A stretch of DNA of 64,000 bases from Sipunculus nudus (GCA_026874595.1 CM049314.1:17040729-17104728); one strand, 5' to 3'; positions 36,009-47,691 are shown, counted from the stretch's first letter. The notes: generated by a model not told the origin, from the sequence alone. Translations and numbers: made by a program.

Positions 36009-37194
36009 GTAAGTTACCAATATTTAGTTAGAATATTAAGTGTTATTTGATGTACTTCTATCCGGAAATGCATTTGCTTTATCTTTACCCGCATATGAAC
36101 AATTAAATATTAAAACTGGCACACTTGGTCTTATCACTCAAGAAACAAGTTTGAGTTGTATAGAAAGCTATATCATGTCAAAATTATTTATAAATGTATA
36201 TTCACTTAACTTTTAACATTACACATGACCAGCTACCTGAAGCGCAAGGGTTTACCTAGGTTAAGTGTGTTTTTTTATGAATGCTCTACATCCCATGAAA
36301 TGTACGTCGACTGTTTTAGTCGCAAATGCTTTCCCAACAATTGTTTATGAATCTGCTTTAGATAATACATTATCCTTTGCCGTATCACCCATAGTTGGCG
36401 TCCTGAGCGGATGCCACGTTAACAAGAAGTATCAGAAACATCCACAGTCACGTGGTTTGGCCTCCAGGACAACCAATGTCTATCTGCGTCGTCAATGGCA
36501 ACTCCCGGTATATGTGGAGTGTATGTCTAAATGCACTGAAGACGCCTCATGCGAAGCGTTCAATGTCTTCAACAACGGTAGCTGTGAACTGTTGTTGTCA
36601 GGAGTTTACAGAACGATCCCCGGCCCTGGATGTTCATTGTACAGCAGCGGTACACTGAAGGTAAATAATTTATTGTATGATATAGCGAATACATACTCTC
36701 ACCTCTACTTACCAGCTTTTGGATTACCAACTGGCAAACACACCCTTAAAGAAACATGCAAAAGATAAAAAATCCACGGAACTAAACAAAAAAAAGAGAA
36801 CGAATTGTTAACTTCAAATAAATACGTAATTTAACATAAAGGAAAATATTCAGTTTTTCATCCACTGTTTGAATTTGCACGGTCGAATATGTCGGGTTGA
36901 ATGTGTTGTTTTTGCTTCACAATTTTAACAGGACAGAGCATTTTTGTTGTCTAAACTGTGTAATGTAAAACACACGATATATTTATTAAAACCAATCCCC
37001 TTAAAATGCGAGTATGTTTGAGTGATGGACACATTGAAGAAAAGCTGTACCCAAAGAATGTGTCATTCCTTTGCAGGAGAACTATAGATGGTGCTGATAA
37101 TCAATCATTTTAAATACCATAAATAATATAAACCTGAGATATACCTAATCAGTGTCGAGTTTTTACAAAGGAAAAAATAATATTGTCAATAACA

Positions 37195-37257
<63 letters not shown>

Positions 37258-37819
37258 TTATGACTCTTTGACAGGTATTAGACGGCTATGCGAGCAGAAT
37301 AATTAATCCTTTCTTATTATTCAACAGTTAGTGCCACAAGACTCCTGTATCCAATCCCACCTCTCAACAAGGGCACGCAGCTTCTCGGAAACGGGATCGC
37401 GCAAGATCAAGCTTAAAATGAAGACGAGATCCGACTCGCCGGAGAGTGACAGGAAAGGGGAATCCAACAGCGAATCAAACGGGAAAGGGAAATTCAACAG
37501 AATAGCGAACAGGAAAGGGAAATCCAGCAGCGAATCAAACGGTAAAAATAAATCCAACAGCGAATCAAACGAGAAAGGGAAATCCAACAGCAAATCGAAC
37601 AGCAAAGGGAAATCTAGCAGCGAATCAAACGGGAAAGGGAAATCCAGCAGCAAATCGAACAGTAAAGGGAAATCTAGCAGCGAATCAAACGGGAAAGGGA
37701 AATCCAACAGCAAATCGAACAGTAAAGGGAAATCTAGCAGCGAATCAAACGGGAAAGGGAAATCCAGCAGCGAATCAAACGGGAAAGGGAAATCCAGCAG
37801 CAGATCCAGAGGCAGATAA
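35969..37819 (+). CDS. Secreted PAN/apple-like protein with Ser/Lys/Asn repeat tail
   Basis: Exons 35969-36008, 36395-36660 and 37328-37819 join in phases 1 and 0, giving 265 residues. Residues 1-19 form a signal peptide (MLHYSLVVIFCLDVGVLSG, next residue Cys). Residues 20-102 hold six cysteines (20, 56, 60, 66, 77, 93) in the pattern C-VECMSKCTEDASCEAFNVF-C-PGPGCSLY, which reads as a PAN/apple-type adhesion domain. Residues 103-265 are a charged, disordered tail built on decapeptides like SSSESNGKGK and SNSKSNSKGK. No transmembrane segment follows, so it should be secreted. Such Ser/Lys-rich tails occur in matrix, mucus or adhesive proteins, but a role here is inference. Both introns have GT-AG ends. 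Confidence 0.72.
36395..36660 (+). CDS. PAN-domain gene exon 2 (cysteine domain)
   Basis: The acceptor CCCATAG and donor GTAAAT bound 266 nt, entering in phase 1 and leaving in phase 0. It carries all six cysteines of the PAN/apple-like module. Confidence 0.75.
37198..37254. repeat. (TA)n microsatellite in intron 2 of the PAN-domain gene
   Basis: About 28 TA units just upstream of the third exon. Confidence 0.95.
37328..37819 (+). CDS. PAN-domain gene exon 3 (repeat tail and stop)
   Basis: The acceptor TTCAACAG precedes TTA in phase 0. The exon encodes LVPQDSCIQSHLS, a basic linker, then about twelve 10-residue Ser/Asn/Lys/Glu repeats ending SSSRSRGR and TAA. Confidence 0.7.
   Translation, partial: LVPQDSCIQSHLSTRARSFSETGSRKIKLKMKTRSDSPESDRKGESNSESNGKGKFNRIANRKGKSSSESNGKNKSNSESNEKGKSNSKSNSKGKSSSESNGKGKSSSKSNSKGKSSSESNGKGKSNSKSNSKGKSSSESNGKGKSSSESNGKGKSSSRSRGR
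37440..37805. repeat. 30-bp coding minisatellite with 60-bp higher-order unit
   Basis: The unit is close to AGCGAATCAAACGGGAAAGG plus GAAATCCAGC. Three consecutive 60-bp double units (AAATCGAACAG(C/T)AAAGGG alternating with GAATCAAACGGGAAAGGG) indicate recent expansion within exon 3. Confidence 0.9.
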
Positions 37820-39720
37820 TGTAGTGAATCCAACGGAAGAAGAAAGATGAAGAATCTGCCGTGAACGGACAAGGATGTGGATGATGGAAAAGAGAAACTA
37901 ACGAGAAACAAAATTTGGAGAATTATAGCATGATGGCAAAATCGTAAATATTTCCTTATGATATTAGATGTCTTTTAAACTTCGGCTTTAATGCTAAAAC
38001 ACTTATATAACTCGATTACATCACTTTCAGCAAAGGCATGGAGTTGACTATTCCAACAGTTGAAGGCCACATTTAAATGTAAGCATGAATTTAATTCTTA
38101 GAATAGACTGAGTACTCATAAATACGTTAGAGAACGAGATGTTTGTTCTATATATCATGCTGACCGATAACGATAGGTGCCTGTGAGTCATCCTTCCGAA
38201 CGATCGTCTGGCCGTCCGTTTGCAAGGCACAAATCGTAACCTTTTATCAAGAAACTTCAAACATCTAACATCCAGGGAAGGCTTGGTAAAATCTCCCTCG
38301 ATACCTGAAAACCTTCACTGCGACATTTATTCTACGAATTACTGGGCGTGTTTGAGCACCCCAGAAATAATTTTCTAGTTCGTAAAATTGGATAAAAAAC
38401 TCAATGATAATAATCATTAATACATGTACTAATATATTCTGCACCTAGTGACACGTGGGCAATTAGGACACCGTGACTCCATTTACATAAATTACAGGAC
38501 AATCAGTATCAAACAAATATATGCATCTAGTAGCATAGCCACAACCAATATGTCAATCGGCTCAGCGTCATGATCCATGAGTCACTTTTTGTACGAACGC
38601 AGCTATGTGGGCCAGATCGTGATATAATTAAAAGCATCAGGTCCAGCTGTAGGTTCATTTATTATTTATTTATTTATTACAATACATCTCAACGTGATAG
38701 CACATTCAGCTAATGCTCTTTTCCAATGTTGCTCTGCACCAATTATACATAAAATACGATAAATAGAATTAACATACAGACATAAGTACAATAAATAAGT
38801 AGTTAATTAACATTTAAGACATTTCAGTTGTATACTCACTCAGTATGATCGAGTACATTAATGATTGAACAATCAAAGATATCTGATGACTCCATTAATA
38901 GCTTAAGTTATATGGAAAACATTATCTCTTTATAAGAATGCATGCAAAGAAAGAATACATCATACAAAAACGTATTAGGTGTATATGACGTTAAAGACGT
39001 AAAAGAACTTATTTTTCCTGGTATGTGCGTTTCAACATTTCATGGAAAGAAGAGATTTGGCTTCAAATTTTTGGGTTACAAGTCTGTACCAATAAAAAGC
39101 TATCGAGCAAGACAATGAGGCTTTTTTATGTTCTGTGTTTAGTTTTCAGGAGCACGATTTTACCCTCGAAGACCTCTCACGTTACATATCTATGAACTTA
39201 TTTAGTTAAATCCAGAAAATTATTTAAAGAGGGTAGCGCTATCCCGTGATAACACTTGATATGATTGTGCATATAGAGAGTAACGATAAGGAGTTACCCC
39301 CGTCATCTAGTTCAATTATGATATAAGATCAATTGAAGAAATCTCTTTTTCATATCATTTTGTTACAATTTTGACAGCATGTTATTGGATTGTTTTGCAT
39401 TCAACGTGTACTCAAGCTGTATGAAACTCGCGCACTGAGCACAAGATTTTTGTCCAAATTATCAAGGTTATCTTTATCCATAATAACACCGAGTATTTTA
39501 AGTGTGTCCTGGGAAAATAGTCGATATATTGGACAAGTTTCTTGGACGTCGTAACATTAACATTAAGATTTAAGCGTAGGTGCTTCTCGTCCATCACAAT
39601 AAAATTTATGTACGCCATGTTGAATTAATTATGGTTGCTTTGGCAGTAATGGCAAACGAGACGGTTGTTAAATGGAGATTCATTAAAATATGTTGTGGTT
39701 TAGGTGACTGCAGGAAAATA
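37820..39720. other. Intergenic sequence, nothing recognised
   Basis: The space between the convergent ends of the PAN-domain gene and the minus-strand EGF/ChtBD2 gene. No AATAAA is evident close after 37819. Confidence 0.45.
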
Positions 39721-39722
39721 GG

Positions 39723-39728
39723 TTTATT
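39723..39728 (-). terminator. Candidate polyadenylation signal of the EGF/ChtBD2 gene
   Basis: TTTATT on the plus strand reads AATAAA on the minus strand, 135 bp after the stop of the last tail exon. Confidence 0.35.
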
Positions 39729-39862
39729 TGGAAGAAAGACTATGTAAATTATATTATGCACGTGTACTATCCCTTTTAATTGTGAGATTTCATTACACGT
39801 GATAGAGTGAATACGGCTTTCCCTAGACTAGAATAATCATACAGTTCGTCAATTTATATTGG

Positions 39863-40085
39863 TTAGGAAGCCATGTTCACTTTTCTCATTATGTCGCTGT
39901 GGACCACACAGGTCACGGGGCTGAGGTAATCGGCACTTGTAAGCGACCCTGACGAGAGCCTGCATTGATCTTTCGGCAGTGCAGGGAGAGTTCGCGCGAC
40001 CATTTGGACGATTTGGGGCCGATAGCTGAGGGTTCCAGGCTGATCTCGAGCGTCTCTCACGCTTGCATCATCGGTACTTAGCGAC
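39863..40085 (-). CDS. Cytoplasmic tail exon B of the EGF/ChtBD2 membrane protein
   Basis: The acceptor TTTTCTAAG precedes a one-base entry (phase 2), then 73 codons from SLSTDDASVRDARDQPG, with SYRPQIVQMV, SADYLSPV and a TAA stop. The Tyr motif DYLSPV looks like a phosphorylatable adaptor site. It joins in frame directly to the transmembrane exon (CLKR-SLST), skipping tail A. Confidence 0.5.
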
Positions 40086-40382
40086 CTTAGAAAATACAAA
40101 CAATATATGTTTAAATATGTTTACATCTCTGTCCAACTCTTGGAATTGAGAGTTTAGGACCATTCGTATCTTGTTTCATGTCTATTATTTATGTATTGAT
40201 TTACACGTATCCTATATTTCTATACACATCACATAACTTCATTCGATATTTATTTAAGACTATATGCCAGCTCTTTGCCCCTTGATTCATTTTATTTCAA
40301 GATAGAACATTATACTAGAATGTTTGCTGTTCAAAGTAAGATAAATAAATAAATACAGTTCCATTTAGTATATAAAGACCGA

Positions 40383-40385
<3 letters not shown>

Positions 40386-40446
<61 letters not shown>
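40386..40446. repeat. (CT)n(TA)n compound microsatellite
   Basis: About 20 CT units followed by about 11 TA units, in the intron between the two tail exons. Confidence 0.95.
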
Positions 40447-40960
40447 AGGTTTTTGGTTGCTCGGATATTTTTTGCATAATCGAAATTGACCAAAATTTTG
40501 CCAAACTCTCGGTATAGAGTAACGATAAATATATTAGATCAATTGAAGAAATCTATTTTCATATTATTTGTAACAATTTTATATTTAATGTTTATACTGA
40601 TACCAATGACATGCCATGCAGACGGGTATTTCTTTTAGATGTTGAGTATTTCGGACGATCAGAGATAAACTGAAGTAGATCAATAGGCCTATAACCAACC
40701 ATTCATAATAAAATGGTTTTTTTTTTTAATATCAGTTAAAATGTAAAGGAATATATAGATACAGATATAAGAGTAAGGTACATTTCTTTTATTCTGGTCT
40801 TGATTTGTAATTTCGAGCAGATGCAAAACTAGATTTTCATTATTACTGAAAATGCCTAAGGAAAAAATCTAAAATATTAAACCGGACAACAGAATGAATA
40901 TATCTTTATTATTTTTTTTCAGGAAAAAAAAATATCTAGACACTAAAAACCGACATGTAC

Positions 40961-41121
40961 CTCTTTTTAATGTCATTGCCAAAACCATATTTTCTGTGTG
41001 GCGCTGTAAAACAGTGTGCAAATCACTGTGCCCGTCCATTTCCAGAGTGTCGTAAACCCCTTCCTCGCTGTCCAGCCCGGAACGACCTTGACCTGCCTCA
41101 TCGGTCATAGGCTTTCCTGAC
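40961..41121 (-). CDS. Cytoplasmic tail exon A of the EGF/ChtBD2 membrane protein
   Basis: The acceptor TATTTTAG, one-base entry (phase 2), then SGKPMTDEAGQGRSG, SEEGVYDTLEMDG and LQRHTENMVLAM, to a good donor AGAG-GTACAT. It joins in frame to the transmembrane exon. The acidic VYDTLE segment resembles a tyrosine signalling motif. Its donor leaves phase 1, which puts tail B out of frame and gives a stop after two codons. If not spliced, the frame runs to a TAG at 40869. Confidence 0.4.
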
Positions 41122-43522
41122 CTAAAATACAACTACACGTAAATACGGATGCGCATACCCCCACCACTGCATATTCCGGATCCATTGAGGCCCTTGAATA
41201 TAACTGATCCACCACGAATTTAATAACTTTTGATTTCAGAGTAGATTCAGTTCATGTATACAAACAAACATTGAGACGTGACAGCAGAACATACGTCGGA
41301 GGCAGCTAGTATAACGCATTCATCTTTTTGTTTGTGCGTGTGTGTGTATGTGTGTGTGTGTGTGTGTGGCGGGGGGGGGGGGGGTTATCATTAGAGAGGG
41401 GGGGTATAAAGATATCTTTACGGTACTGTTTTTGTTAATTGTTTATAAATTTAGCCCACCTGAAGTCCTTTTACTTACAGTTTTAATACACTGACAAATA
41501 AAGAAGTGGAAAATCGCTTATTCTCGTTTGACGGAAAACGTAGTGAGATTTACGAGACTTGCAATTGAGCCTCTGTAAGCTTTTCAAATGCGGCTCACTA
41601 CAGAAAACTTAATCTCTCTAGCAAAAAAAAAAAAAAACTTACCGGGATAAATACATGTTTGCTATATTGCACTTATTCCCCTTTGACGACACACGTAGCA
41701 TGCGTTTATATACAAGACTTGCAATTGTGTCACTGGAAACGTAGAACTTGCTACCAAATGCAGAAAACTAGGTTCTCTGGCGTAGAGAGCGACAGAACTA
41801 CGAAAAAAAATCAAGCCACTTGCTCTCAGAAAACAAAGCTATTGATCCTTGCTTTCGATGCATCCTTATCAGTTGTTATATTGTTAAAAGTATTTAATAT
41901 ATCGGACAAAGATATATTTCATACTTTTGCAACTACACCTGGTGGCCAGGGCCCATACAAAACAAATTTGTCAATTCTAGCTCAAATAATGGTTAAATTA
42001 AGGAACTTGCGTTGAGGCAACTCGGAGAAATCAGTGGACAAAAAATATAAACTTTCATCTGTAAACGTGACGATATGGCTATAGCTACATAACACACCAA
42101 TAACAGTCCATATTATGCTGAAATTTGGCGGTGATAATGCAGCCGTTCCCTAGGTGATTAATGCTGGACATTACGTCTTGTATGATCACATAATATTGTC
42201 AAATATGGGAATCAATCGCCATATACTGGATTGGTTGTGTCTCATCTTTACACGCTGATAGGGCTTCAGCCCCTAAAGCCTCAGTCTGGATGAACCATAA
42301 CTTAAACTCTATAGCGCAGATTACCTTTAGTCAACCTATATATATCATATATGATTTCTGTCAATAAATAAACAGTTTAAACAGTTAAACTCTGCACATA
42401 CATATTAAAGAACTGAAGGTAATCCCTGCTAGGAAAGATTCTTATAACGCCACTATGACTGATGTATAAGCATTTTATCTACAGGCTATTTGTCACAAGG
42501 TACTTGAGCCAATGTTAACATACAGGAAAAAAATTTGTAACCGAAGTATTGAAAGATCCCTTGTTGATGTTCATGAGCGCATTAAAAGCAATGCAATTTT
42601 TGTCATTTACAAAACTCTATTGTCTGAATTAAAGCAGCTGACTTTGCCGGAAGTGTTTTGATTACGACCGGTGGCAATTTTGCGCCCTCCTCACCCCCCC
42701 CCCATGTTATAAACACGTGTATAAAAACGAAAGGGACGACCTATACCTCGTGGGATTGGCTCATTTTTATGAAAGGTTCAAGAGATTATGTTATTATGAC
42801 AGACGTCATATATCGGATTAGGTCCCTTTAACTTTGTTTAGCTTTACGTCAATTAAATCAGCCACCATATGCAAGGCATGATCAATATGCGCATCATACT
42901 TTCTCTAGATCTCGAGATATCATCTCCAGATCTCAAGATAAAATTTGTTATGCACGCAAATATTTTTTTTGTAAAATTTTATGTCGAGATCTCGAGATGT
43001 TATCATGAGATGTTAAGTCGAGATCTCGAGATAAATATTTTTTTCTGTGTCCTAAATCAGCCACCGCAGGTTCGCGATATTATTCCATGATAATTCGTTA
43101 AATTGTTATTAATATGAAACCTGTCAATGATATAGTGAATGCTGGTTATGGACTGATTGGAGTAGAAATTATGCCTCGGTAAATCCGGGGAAAATTGCAC
43201 GAAAATGAGAAACAACCTCCGTTTCATGTTTTCAATTTTCAGGTAGAAAATGCTCACAGTTAAACAGTTTACAGAGCATTATGCAGAATGTGCTGTTTAT
43301 CAATAACATAGAATACAAAGAACACCGTAGATGAAACTTTGTATCAGAATTTATGTTTGAATGTACGACTGTCTAATGTTGGTTTATTATAAACTTAAAT
43401 ACAGCTTCGTGACCAACAGCAGTTCCAATGATACCATAAAGACCTGAGTCCAATTGTACAAATCCTGCCACCAGGTGGCTGCACAGGTATAAAGCATGAC
43501 AACCGTCAGGAAGAAGCCATAC
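41122..43522. other. Intron of the EGF/ChtBD2 gene; (GT)n, poly-G and palindromes
   Basis: It contains a (GT)n plus poly-G tract at about 41338-41385 and a cluster of GAGATCTCGAGAT palindromes at 42905-43045 (listed separately). No exon was identified. Confidence 0.5.
42905..43045. repeat. Cluster of TCGAGATCTCGAGAT palindromes
   Basis: The motifs ATCTCGAGATATCATCTCCA, TCGAGATCTCGAGATGTTAT and TCGAGATCTCGAGATAAAT lie at about 42908, 42982 and 43018. The clustered self-complementary 15-mers can form a cruciform and recur in both orientations. Confidence 0.6.
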
Positions 43523-43633
43523 CTTTTGAGGCAGAATACCAGTGCGGTGACGATGGTTATAAAGGCGATCACACAAAGTGCGGCCCGCAAAAATGGTAGC
43601 GCGTCTGAGAAAACATCGGGTCCGCGCCTCTGT
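43523..43633 (-). CDS. Transmembrane exon of the EGF/ChtBD2 membrane protein
   Basis: The acceptor CCTTTCAG and donor AAAAG-GTATGG bound 111 nt in a phase 2-2 frame. It encodes QRRGPDVFSDALPFLRA, the hydrophobic helix ALCVIAFITIVTALVF and a basic stop-transfer CLKR. Both tail exons begin in the matching phase. Confidence 0.55.
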
Positions 43634-44208
43634 CTGAAAGGCAAGTATGTAAAACACACAGAGGCCAACTTAAGTCTAGTAAATTATTTAAGAATTTAAA
43701 GGTCTAACTGCAATAAGCCACTTTCTCTCACAGATTGTTCAACAACATTTTCGTGCTACTGGCGTGTAACGAGGGAGGTCCTGGTAAAACCCTTGAAACC
43801 TGAAATTAAGTCACTGTGACCTATATTAAGCGAACTATGGTGAATGACAAAAAAAAATTTATGCACGACATTCAGACAGGGAACATATTGCAATCGTTCG
43901 ACCAGGAAAATATTGGAGGAGAAACTGATTTAACCACGCTGGAAATCATTCTGCCCAATGTTCAATGTTCCTTGACAAATATAAATATAAAATAACATGA
44001 AACTCATTTAAAAAGATTGTTAAGTATGGAAAAATAGCCCGACTAATTTTTTGGAAATTTCACTTACACTTGTTAAATTTCACAACCATTATTCCAGCCT
44101 GCATCAGTAAATTTTCCAACATATACAAATATCTTAATATTCATGGCCCATGCTTTTATTTTCCAACACTACTATCATCGTTAAGCATGTATATAAAAGT
44201 TGGCCTAC

Positions 44209-44616
44209 CTGGGTCGGGTGTCGTATCGGGCAAGGTTTACTGCACCGTAGTCTCCTCTGGTGCTACAGTCGAAGTAGGCGTGGGTGTTCCTTGGGAGGTT
44301 TGTGGTGTTGTGGCCGGAGTTGTGGGCGCAATGGTCGTTTTCACGGTGGTCAACTTTGGTGGGACCGTGGTGCTAAGACCTGGTACCAGCTGACTCGTTG
44401 CAGTGGGATTGCTGCAGTCTAGTAGCGTACTTTCAGGAACGCAAAGGTCAGCTTCAGTCAAACTGCTTAATGAAGAGTCCCAATTAATGTTAAATTTGGT
44501 GCCCACTTTGCAGAATCCTAGTTGTAATGGCCCTTGGCCGTCGCATATGTAGTAGCACCGGCAGCAATCTGGAAATGTTTTATACTTAACCTCTGCCGCT
44601 CCACATTGTGTCATGG
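44209..44616 (-). CDS. Chitin-binding (ChtBD2-like) domain plus Thr-rich stalk exon
   Basis: The acceptor CCGTTGCAG, phase 1, then MTQCGAAEVKYK, DCCRCYYICDGQGPLQLG, FCKVGTKFNINWD and ADLCV: the C-x-C-Y-C-G-C-G-F-C rhythm of ChtBD2/peritrophin-A. A mucin-like stalk follows (STTVPPKLTTVKTTIAPTTP and onward). The frame meets TAA at 44239-44237. The best donor, CCCAG-GTAGGC, lies 28 bases past it and would fit the transmembrane exon only after a one-base frame change. Confidence 0.6.
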
Positions 44617-44862
44617 CTGCAACGGCAAAGAATACACCGCATGATTTTGCGACCGGAGGATCTTTTCCGGGTGTCTGTCCACACCCTCTCAGCTTGGCCG
44701 TAAAAAAGAGAACACACATATGCAATCGTTCGTAACATTTGATACGAAAACTACTGCGACCAGAACATTCTGCTGGAAGCAAGTTTGACAATAAGTCATC
44801 CAATATGCCATGGGACATTTAATGATGGAGGGTGAGTAAATAAATTATTACAGAAATAAAAA

Positions 44863-45001
44863 TCCCAATTTATGTTAAACTTTATGCCCACTTTGCAGGT
44901 TCCTAGTTGGAATTGCCCTTGACGGTCACATATGTAGCAGCGCCGACAAGAATCTGGGTCTGGTTTGTAGCCAACTTCACCCGCCTCACATTGTATCATG
45001 C
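44863..45001 (-). pseudogene. Truncated duplicate of the ChtBD2 exon
   Basis: It begins like the exon at 44616 (acceptor GACGTTGCAG, then MIQCEAGEVGYKPDPDSC, YICDRQGQFQLGTC and KVGIKFNINWD). Similarity stops abruptly after the Asn-Trp codons at about 44863. The last cysteine and stalk are missing and no good donor follows. It is a partial tandem exon duplication. Confidence 0.6.
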
Positions 45002-45208
45002 CTGCAACGTCAAAATTAAACGTATATACGGTATGATTTCGCGGCAAGATGACCTTCAACTGCCGCACAATGAGATATTTGATCGTTCGGTAAATTATTA
45101 ACAAATGATAGTGTTGTCAGGAAATCTCCCCGAATTAGTTTTGACATGGACCATATAATGTAAACTAGGACAACGAATGAAGGAGGCTGAGGAAACGTAT
45201 GCATTTAC

Positions 45209-45345
45209 CAGGCAGATACTCGCAATTCATGCCGGCCAGGCCTGTCTGATCCGCGCAATCGCACTTTGCACTTTTGCAATTGTAGCTGCCGTCAGGTTCC
45301 GGGAAACACGTGCCACCATTTTGACATGGGCTGCTCAAACAACCA
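45209..45345 (-). CDS. EGF-like exon 2 of the EGF/ChtBD2 membrane protein
   Basis: The minus strand reads GCLSSPCQNGGTCFPEPDG, SYNCKSAKCDC, then ADQTGLAGMNCEYLP, an EGF module, with donor GTAAAT in phase 1. The acceptor GTGTTGGCAG leaves one base where the upstream phase-1 donor needs two, so the exon is one base short (137 nt). Confidence 0.6.
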
Positions 45346-45624
45346 CTGCCAACACAGAAATACTTACATTTTCTTCCATATCAGGGAACGACCTGCTATG
45401 TATTAGTCATTATGGAAAGAATTCTTTGAGTCAATATGAATAATACATGAAAAACTCTTCTAGGTCATAACGCCGTGAATGTTTACTCAACCCTGGCTTG
45501 TCTGACCGTTAAAATGTTAACTGATATTTGAAGTTAGATATATTTTAACTGGTAAAACCGACTGGGAAATAATGAACATATTCTGATCTTGTGTTTGCTG
45601 TCGACACAAATTCCCAAAACTCAC

Positions 45625-45842
45625 CTGTTTGAGTTGTTGTGGTGACAGCAACTGGTAGAGTGATGTTGAAACACTGAGCATCTGACACAGATGTGGTACA
45701 TGGGGGAGAACTGGTAAAACCCGGATCAAAGACCGTGCCGTGCGGACATCTGCGAGATGTGGGAACTCCACAGTCCAGATACTAGCTGCAGTCACTCGGA
45801 TCGGGGCGGAATGGCTCGGGTTCGGCAGGCAGGTCTCGAGCT
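45625..45842 (-). pseudogene. First ChtBD2-like exon, with frameshift and stop codon
   Basis: From acceptor CCATGCAG the expected phase-1 frame reads LETCLPNP. The domain then continues in another frame as FRPDPSDCS, a TAG, YLDCGVPTSRRCPHGTV and FDPGFTSSPPC. Donor ACAG-GTGAGT is strong. Exon length 218 is one short of the 219 expected for a 1-1 exon. The TAG (45784-45782) sits where these domains usually have an ordinary residue between the Cys-Ser and Tyr. Confidence 0.6.
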
Positions 45843-45926
45843 CTGCATGGAAAACATGATAATACGATGAATAAACTCTACATATATTTTACATTATCGC
45901 AGCACTGCTCTTCTCTACAGAATCAC

Positions 45927-46007
45927 AAGCCGCACAAATGCACTTGTGGCTGTCTCCGGTGTTGACACATGTGCCACCATTTAAGCACGGCTGGCTTCGG
46001 CAGAGTC
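45927..46007 (-). CDS. EGF-like exon 1 of the EGF/ChtBD2 membrane protein
   Basis: The acceptor TTTGTTCAG enters in phase 1 and completes Gly with the base left by the signal-peptide exon. It reads LCRSQPCLNGGTC, VNTGDSHKCICAAC. The donor is uncertain (candidate GTGATT). The last EGF cysteine and usual glycines are not evident. Confidence 0.55.
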
Positions 46008-46029
46008 CTGAACAAATGCAAACCTATGG

Positions 46030-46088
<59 letters not shown>
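46030..46088. repeat. (AT)n microsatellite
   Basis: About 29 AT units in the first intron of the EGF/ChtBD2 gene. Confidence 0.95.
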
Positions 46089-46089
<1 letters not shown>

Positions 46090-46092
<3 letters not shown>

Positions 46093-47634
46093 CTGAATAA
46101 GGATTTTTTGTTTAATTCAAGTGTTCCCTTAAGGATGTATTGTCAAAATTATTCGATGCAATTTGCACTCAAATTGTCTTTTCTGTCTACTGAAAAGTTG
46201 GAAAATGATTGCACAAGTTAGTCAACATAGGTGGCGCCACCTACAGCTTAAAAGCACATTTCTTAAAAGATTTTGAATTAATATGACTCAGTGAAGGCTT
46301 TGTTGATCCCTCCCTCCCCCTCCTCCACACACAAACGTGCTTAAATTGTAAATGTTCACGTAATGTATAACAGCTGTTATTTAGAACGTTTGGTCATCTA
46401 TTTATACACTTAGTTTAATTCAGTTCCAAATTATAAAAAATAGATCTGCAGAATACTTTGGAATCCACGTACTCACCAGATCCTCTGGGCCAACCAAAAT
46501 GTTTTTTTCACACATGGTATATGGATATACAAAATCCATAAAGAAAAATTTGAGACACTAAAACCATAGTTTAGCTGGACTGAATAAGGTGTTAGGGATG
46601 GTTTTGTTCTGGAGCTGACCGGCGAACTTGCTTGGTGAACCACGGCTCTGTGTACACAGGAACTTTTGTTTAGGATTCTGGTGGACATGTGTAGGCTCAG
46701 GAGTCCTTACGAGTTCATACTAGTCGATACAAGGTAGCCGAAAGATCCCGAGCCTCTCCGCCAGTTTAATAGCAGCGACAGCCTGTCACCCAAAACGTCG
46801 ATTTTAGATGAACTGACTTCACGTGAATCGGTGCCACAGTGACGAAAGGAGGTAATAAATGTAATTATTTTTGTGTAACAACACTTTTTCTTAGATATTT
46901 AGCACATATAATGCGACAATATAAGCCTGTGATGCCAATTAATACCAGACAGGAAATTTTTTGATCCGACCCTTAGAATGGGCGTTCTGTTGTGACTGCC
47001 ATCATGACTCCAGGCCCTATCAGTTTATTTCCGAAGGCCTGAGTGTCATGATGTCATGGCTAGTTTAATGGTAGTTGTGTTATGATCTATAATACATTCA
47101 TTTTTCTATTTCTTGTTTTGTTCTGCTTGTTGGACACATATGTATTCAGAATTTAAAGAGTTGTGGATGGAGCTTGAGAGATGAGAAAAAAGTCAGTTAA
47201 GGGATATATCTTTAGCAACACTGAAGGTAACTTGCAAATTAATTCTTAAAAGTAAATCGCGTGGGTATCAATCCAACAAGCAGGAATCCATACTTCTGTA
47301 CACTAACAGGGGTTGTGTATTCTTGACATACGGATGTTTGGCTTTGAAAGTTTGACACAGAACAGGCGTTTGGCAAATGGCAATGATGGAAGGGGGCGAC
47401 AATGTATGCTTAGTTACCGCTACAAGTGAAACACAAAAGTTTAAGACATATAATTGGCTCCATTGATATTCAAAAGACTGAGTAGACTTAAGCCAATGTA
47501 TTTCGAATCATGAACATCATATAAATATATATATATTATATATATTAGGTTTCGATGAAATTGTTGGCGTGTGTGTGATTTGCGCTGTAAGTCAGACTAT
47601 CGGAGAAATATTGGAGAGATATATAAATACTATC

Positions 47635-47691
<57 letters not shown>

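Noticed and set aside
37321-37911. A 196-codon minus-strand frame (LLDFPFPFDS repeats).
   Set aside because: It is the antisense of the 30-bp coding minisatellite in the PAN-domain gene; the plus strand has the splice sites and signal peptide.
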